Positions 60,407-64,000 of a stretch of DNA of 64,000 bases are shown here, piece by piece (the first letter of the stretch is position 1; each line of letters opens with the position of its first letter). The translations under genes were made by a program, and so were the position numbers. The stretch covers positions 806,001 to 870,000 of the forward strand of contig NZ_FOMD01000002.1 in NCBI RefSeq assembly GCF_900112525.1, given 5' to 3'. Source of the DNA: Klenkia taihuensis. GTDB taxonomy: Bacteria; Actinomycetota; Actinomycetes; Mycobacteriales; Geodermatophilaceae. The notes below the pieces were generated by a model, which was given only the letters and a program-made list of their open reading frames with translations, was not told the DNA's origin and ran no database searches.

Positions 60407-61746
60407 CCGGTCACTCTGGCAGAGCCGCCCCGGTCCAGGAGGCGACCCCGCGGTGCCCCGCCGTCCAGCGGCTCGCCGTGCAGCCAGACCCGGCGGACCA
60501 CCCCGGTCAGCTCCCGGCCGGCGTAGGGGGTCACCGGGTTGCGGTGCTCCAGCACGCCCACGGTGGCCGTGGCGTCGGGGGCGAAGGCGACCAGGTCGGC
60601 GTCCTTGCCGACCGCGATCCCGCCCTTGGTCGGCAGCCCGGCCAGCGCGGCCGGGGCCGCGGACATCAGCTCGACGACCCGGCCCAGCGGCAGACCGCGC
60701 GCCCGGGCGCCGGTCCACACCGCCGACAGGGTGACCTGCAGCCCGGCGATGCCGCCCCAGGCCAGGCCGAAGTCGCCGACGTCGAGCCGCTTGAGCTCGG
60801 GCGTGCACGGCGAGTGGTCGCTGACCACGAGGTCGACGTCGCCGTCTGCCAGGGCCTGCCACAGCGCCTCGCGGTGGGCGGCCTCGCGGATGGGGGGGCA
60901 GCACTTGTAGGCGGTGTCGCCGTCGGGGACCTCGTCGGCGGCGAAGGTCAGGTAGTGCGGGCAGGTCTCCACCGTCACCCGGACGCCGTCGGCCCGGGCC
61001 CGGCGCAGCAGCGGCAGCGCCCCGGCGTCGGCAAGGTGCACGACGTGCACCCGCGCGCCGGTGTCGGCGGCCGCGGCGAGCAGCCGGGCGATGGCGGTCT
61101 CCTCGGCGGCGGGCGGGCGGGAGGCGAGGAACCCGGCGTAGCTGCGCCCCTCGGGGTCGGGGGCGGCGTCGATGGTGGCCTCGTCCTCGCAGTGCGCGAT
61201 GAGCAGCCCGTCGACGGCGGCGAGCTCGGTGAGCACCGCGCGCAGGCCGGCGTCGTCCAGCGGGGGGAACTCGGGGACGCCGCTGTCGAGCAGGAAGCAC
61301 TTGAAGCCGACGACTCCGGCGTCCAGCATCGGCCGCAGCTCGCCGGTGTTCCCGGGGACGGCGCCGCCCCAGAACGCGACGTCGACCGACACCTGGCCCG
61401 CGGCGACGGCCCTCTTGGTGGCCAGCCCGTCGAGGGTGGTGGTGGGCGGGATCGAGTTCAGCGGCATGTCCACGACGGTGGTGATGCCGCCGGCCGCGGC
61501 CGCGCGGGTGGCGCTGGCGAAGCCCTCCCACTCGGTGCGGCCGGGCTCGTTGACGTGCACGTGGCTGTCCACCAGGCCGGGCAGCAGCACCTCGTCGTCG
61601 GCCAGGGTGGTGACGTCGTCGCCGGTGACGTCGCCGTCCGCGACGTCGTCGAAGCCGGTGACGGCGGTGATGCGGCCGCCCGTGGCGTGCACGGCGGCCG
61701 GGCGCTCCCCGTCGGGCAGCACGACGCGGCGGGCGCGGACGATCAC
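60403..61746 (-). CDS. allB: allantoinase
   Basis: Opens the allantoin ring to allantoate. The 447-residue amidohydrolase has metal histidines in [20 protein letters not shown], the carboxylated lysine in [13 protein letters not shown], further ligands in IAHCED and VVHLADAG, and the catalytic aspartate in [11 protein letters not shown]. Phenylhydantoinases and dihydropyrimidinases are related, but the neighbouring alc supports allantoinase. The GTG at 61746 overlaps the ureD stop (GTGA). Confidence 0.94.
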   Translation of the reverse strand: MIVRARRVVLPDGERPAAVHATGGRITAVTGFDDVADGDVTGDDVTTLADDEVLLPGLVDSHVHVNEPGRTEWEGFASATRAAAAGGITTVVDMPLNSIPPTTTLDGLATKRAVAAGQVSVDVAFWGGAVPGNTGELRPMLDAGVVGFKCFLLDSGVPEFPPLDDAGLRAVLTELAAVDGLLIAHCEDEATIDAAPDPEGRSYAGFLASRPPAAEETAIARLLAAAADTGARVHVVHLADAGALPLLRRARADGVRVTVETCPHYLTFAADEVPDGDTAYKCCPPIREAAHREALWQALADGDVDLVVSDHSPCTPELKRLDVGDFGLAWGGIAGLQVTLSAVWTGARARGLPLGRVVELMSAAPAALAGLPTKGGIAVGKDADLVAFAPDATATVGVLEHRNPVTPYAGRELTGVVRRVWLHGEPLDGGAPRGRLLDRGGSARVTG

Positions 61747-62453
61747 TGGGCCTCCTCGACGGGTGCGGCGCCCTCGAGCAGGGCCAGCCGGCCCAGGGTG
61801 GGGGCGAGCCGGTCACCCCAGGCGGTGGCCACCCAACCACGCTCCAGCGGCAGCCGGACGGCGTCCTCCCCGGTGGCGCGGGCCAGCGCCGCACCGGCGT
61901 GCACGGTGCTGGCGTAGGCGCGGGGGGCGACCGGGGGCAGCCAGGCCGGGGCGCCGGGGCCCAGCCCGACGGTGGTGTGCAGCAGCGGGGTGCCGGCCCG
62001 CTCGACGCGCGTGGTGCCGGTCCAGCGGCCGGGCTCCTCGCCGACGCGGCCGAGCTGCACCTGCTCGGTGGCGGTGAGCTCCGCGTCGTCGTCGAGCTGG
62101 GCGTGCAGCAGCGCGTGGTGGTGCGCGCCGCGGGTCACGACGGTCGGCTCGGCCCGCAGGTCCAGGCTGCCGGCGACCTCGGCGCGGACCCGCTGCACCG
62201 ACGGCGGCGACTCGCCCCGCGCCGGCAGCACCACGGCGGCCGCGACGGTGCGCACGGCCAGCCGGGCGCCGGCCTCGACGACGAGGCGGACCTCGGCGTC
62301 GTCCCCGCCCAGCGGGCCGAACGCGGTGGCGACCAGGTGCACGGTGGACGGACCGGTCCGGCGCACCGCGAGCTGGCCGCTGGCCCGGACGACGGGCAGC
62401 ACGGTGCGCCCGCCCGGCCCGGCGCGGGCGACCACCTCGACGAGGGTCCTCAC
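61743..62453 (-). CDS. ureD: urease accessory protein UreD/UreH
   Basis: A scaffold for nickel insertion into urease. The 236-residue protein fits the divergent UreD family: [50 protein letters not shown] and [26 protein letters not shown]. Sequence conservation of UreD is low, so context (immediately after ureG) strengthens the call. The GTG at 62453 overlaps the ureG stop. It acts with UreF and UreG. Confidence 0.87.
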   Translation of the reverse strand: MRTLVEVVARAGPGGRTVLPVVRASGQLAVRRTGPSTVHLVATAFGPLGGDDAEVRLVVEAGARLAVRTVAAAVVLPARGESPPSVQRVRAEVAGSLDLRAEPTVVTRGAHHHALLHAQLDDDAELTATEQVQLGRVGEEPGRWTGTTRVERAGTPLLHTTVGLGPGAPAWLPPVAPRAYASTVHAGAALARATGEDAVRLPLERGWVATAWGDRLAPTLGRLALLEGAAPVEEAQ

Positions 62454-63136
62454 GCGTGCTGGGCCGCGCGGCTCCGCAGCTGCTGGCGCACCCAGCCGGC
62501 CACCTCGGTGGCGGCGGGGTCCTCCCGCAGGGAGATGAGCAGGGTGGGCTTGCCGGCCCGGACGGCGCCCGCGTCGCGGCGCATGACGTCGAGGTCGGCG
62601 CCCACCAGCGGTGCGAGGTCGGTCTTGTTGACCACCAGCAGGTCCGAGGCGGTGACGCCCGGCCCGCCCTTGCGCGGGACCTTGTCCCCGCCGGCCACGT
62701 CGACCACGAAGATCTGCACGTCGACCAGGCCGTAGCTGAACGACGCGGTCAGGTTGTCACCGCCGGACTCCACCAGCACCAGCTCCAGGCCGGGGTGGCG
62801 GGACTCCAGCAGCTCGACGGCGTCGAGGTTGGCGGTGATGTCGTCACGGATGGCGGTGTGCGGGCAGCAGCCGGTCTGCACGGCCTCGATGCGGTCGTCG
62901 GGCAGCACGGCGTTGCGGCGCAGGAAGTCGGCGTCCTCGGTCGTGTAGATGTCGTTGGTGACGACGGCGAGGTCGAGCTCGGCGCCCAGCGTGCGGCACA
63001 GCGCGGCGGCCAGGGCGGTCTTCCCCGACCCGACCGGGCCGCCGAGACCGACGCGCAGCGGGCCGTGCCGGTGGCCGCGGGCAGCGGGGTCGTCGTAGGG
63101 GTCCACGTAGTCGTCGAGCAGGTGGTCAGGCGGCAT
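62450..63136 (-). CDS. ureG: urease accessory GTPase UreG
   Basis: A SIMIBI-class GTPase powering nickel delivery. The 228-residue protein has P-loop [17 protein letters not shown], the metal-binding [12 protein letters not shown] (usual Cys-Pro-His), [21 protein letters not shown], and base-specificity [18 protein letters not shown] His-rich N-terminus ([10 protein letters not shown]) is short. The ATG at 63136 is 36 bp downstream of ureF. Confidence 0.96.
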   Translation of the reverse strand: MPPDHLLDDYVDPYDDPAARGHRHGPLRVGLGGPVGSGKTALAAALCRTLGAELDLAVVTNDIYTTEDADFLRRNAVLPDDRIEAVQTGCCPHTAIRDDITANLDAVELLESRHPGLELVLVESGGDNLTASFSYGLVDVQIFVVDVAGGDKVPRKGGPGVTASDLLVVNKTDLAPLVGADLDVMRRDAGAVRAGKPTLLISLREDPAATEVAGWVRQQLRSRAAQHA

Positions 63137-63172
63137 GGTCGCTCCCGGTGGTCTGGGGGTCGTGGTCGTGGA

Positions 63173-63871
63173 TCAGGAGGCGAAGTAGCGGTCGTCGCGG
63201 TCGGCGTGGACCTCGGCGAGCAGGTCCAGGAGCGGGTCGGTGCCGGCCGGCAGCCACGCCGGGCCCGGCTCGCCGTCCGTCGGCGCCGGCCCGCCCGCGG
63301 CGGCCTGGTCCGCACCGGCCCCGACGGCGTCGACCTCGGCGGCCAGCCGGGCGGTGACGGTGGCGACGGTGATCGGGTCCATGGCGAGCAGCCGCTGCGC
63401 GGCGGTGGCCGAGCCGGTGATCGACAGGTAGGCGGCGGCCTGCGCGGCGTCGGCGGGGCCGAGCCCGGCGGCTGCGGCGGCCACGCCGAGCGCCAGCGGG
63501 TGGTGGGGGTGCGGTGGCAGGTCGTCCCAGGCGGCCGTGGGCCAGGCCCGCCGTCCCACGCGGACCAGGCCGCGGCCCTGCTGCCGGGAGGCCTGCCGCA
63601 GCGCCGGTGACGGCGTCCGGGCGTCGGCCTCGGCGTCGAGCCGGGCCAGCGACGCCCGTCGTGGCTCGTCCCGGCCGGCGGCCCGGCACGCCGCAGCCGC
63701 CAGGCCGGCCGCGGTCGAACCCGCAGTGGTCAGCCGGCGGCGCAGGAACACCTCGAGGCTGCGCGGGTCGTGCACGATGCCGGCGGCGATCGCCTGCTCC
63801 ACACCACCGGAATGGGTGTGGCCCCCGGCGGGCAGCCGGGAGTCGGCGAGGGTGAGCAGCGCGGCGGTCAT
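63173..63871 (-). CDS. ureF: urease accessory protein UreF
   Basis: Acts with UreD and UreG in nickel loading and as a fidelity factor. The 232-residue all-helical protein shows LLTLADSRLPAGGHTHSGGVEQAI at the start, RQASRQQGRGLVRVGRRAWP in the centre and AAAYLSITGSATAAQRLLAMDP later, as in UreF. The ATG at 63871 lies 2 bp past the ureC stop at 63874. An upstream in-frame methionine lies inside ureC and is not likely. Confidence 0.92.
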   Translation of the reverse strand: MTAALLTLADSRLPAGGHTHSGGVEQAIAAGIVHDPRSLEVFLRRRLTTAGSTAAGLAAAACRAAGRDEPRRASLARLDAEADARTPSPALRQASRQQGRGLVRVGRRAWPTAAWDDLPPHPHHPLALGVAAAAAGLGPADAAQAAAYLSITGSATAAQRLLAMDPITVATVTARLAAEVDAVGAGADQAAAGGPAPTDGEPGPAWLPAGTDPLLDLLAEVHADRDDRYFAS

Positions 63872-63873
63872 GG

Positions 63874-64000
63874 TCAGAACAGGAAGTAGCGCTGGGCCAT
63901 CGGCAGCTCGGCGACCGGCTCGGGCTCCCACACCTCGCCGTCGACGGACACCGTGAAGGTGTGCGGGTCGACCCGGATGTCGGGCAGCGCGGTGTTCTCG
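63874..64000 (-). CDS. ureC: urease subunit alpha, C-terminal fragment
   Basis: The last 41 codons of ureC run off the right edge. The end [12 protein letters not shown] matches the near-invariant urease alpha C-terminus (LAQRYFLF), and [19 protein letters not shown] precedes it. The catalytic nickel site lies outside the window. It is the most upstream visible gene of the ureC-ureF-ureG-ureD-allB-alc operon; ureA and ureB should lie just beyond. Confidence 0.9.
   Translation of the reverse strand, partial: ENTALPDIRVDPHTFTVSVDGEVWEPEPVAELPMAQRYFLF

Overview
The window is chromosomal DNA from a very GC-rich actinobacterium. Codon third positions are almost all G or C, GTG starts are common, GTGA/ATGA stop-start overlaps recur, and several starts look leaderless. 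A mycosporine-like amino acid cluster, a complete ergothioneine cluster and a LOV-domain phosphatase would suit a sun-exposed soil or rock dweller such as Geodermatophilaceae (Geodermatophilus, Blastococcus, Modestobacter). That placement is inference. I see no rRNA, tRNA, CRISPR array, insertion sequence or prophage. The gene order looks like stable chromosome.

Layout. 1-1,000: the end of a TetR regulator and a DUF4383 membrane protein. 1,043-10,272 (minus strand): an L-arabinose regulon made of a sugar-binding lipoprotein, ABC ATPase, permease, LacI regulator and araB-araD-araA, with two related LacI-type operators. 10,649-18,535: a diguanylate cyclase, a DUF5926 SEC-C protein, a cytochrome P450, an acyl-CoA ligase, a rhodanese, a pair of PH-domain membrane proteins and a pentapeptide-repeat protein. 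18,545-21,811: a GlmL-like ATPase and an acetate symporter with its DUF485 partner. 21,862-28,822: a degenerate Rieske protein, a LOV-GAF-PP2C blue-light phosphatase, a universal stress protein, a HAD hydrolase and a two-component system.

28,862-35,036 (minus strand): the most interesting block. It is a tightly coupled operon for mycosporine-like amino acids (UV sunscreens): a HAD-fold protein without its catalytic aspartates, mysA, mysB, a TauD-type Fe(II)/2-oxoglutarate oxygenase, mysC, mysD and a small unknown protein. The oxygenase inside the operon and the pseudo-HAD at its head suggest a sunscreen product or control step different from the standard four-gene pathway.

35,223-48,695: a membrane protein with a sigma-factor-like N-terminus, TetR and GAF regulators, a MacB-like ABC exporter, a Kef-type antiporter, a Thr/Pro-rich wall-associated protein, a metallo-beta-lactamase-fold hydrolase, a His/Asp-rich membrane protein, an Fpg/Nei DNA glycosylase and an iron-box-controlled siderophore-binding lipoprotein. 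Two related long inverted repeats sit between convergent gene pairs here. 48,696-53,529: malic enzyme, a PadR/HAAS pair, a TspO-like protein opposite a MarR regulator, a DedA-type protein and DUF309. 53,702-59,013: the complete egtABCDE operon. 59,402-64,000 (minus strand): an allantoin-to-ammonia operon in which allantoinase and allantoicase are coupled to urease genes. The urease alpha subunit runs off the right edge.
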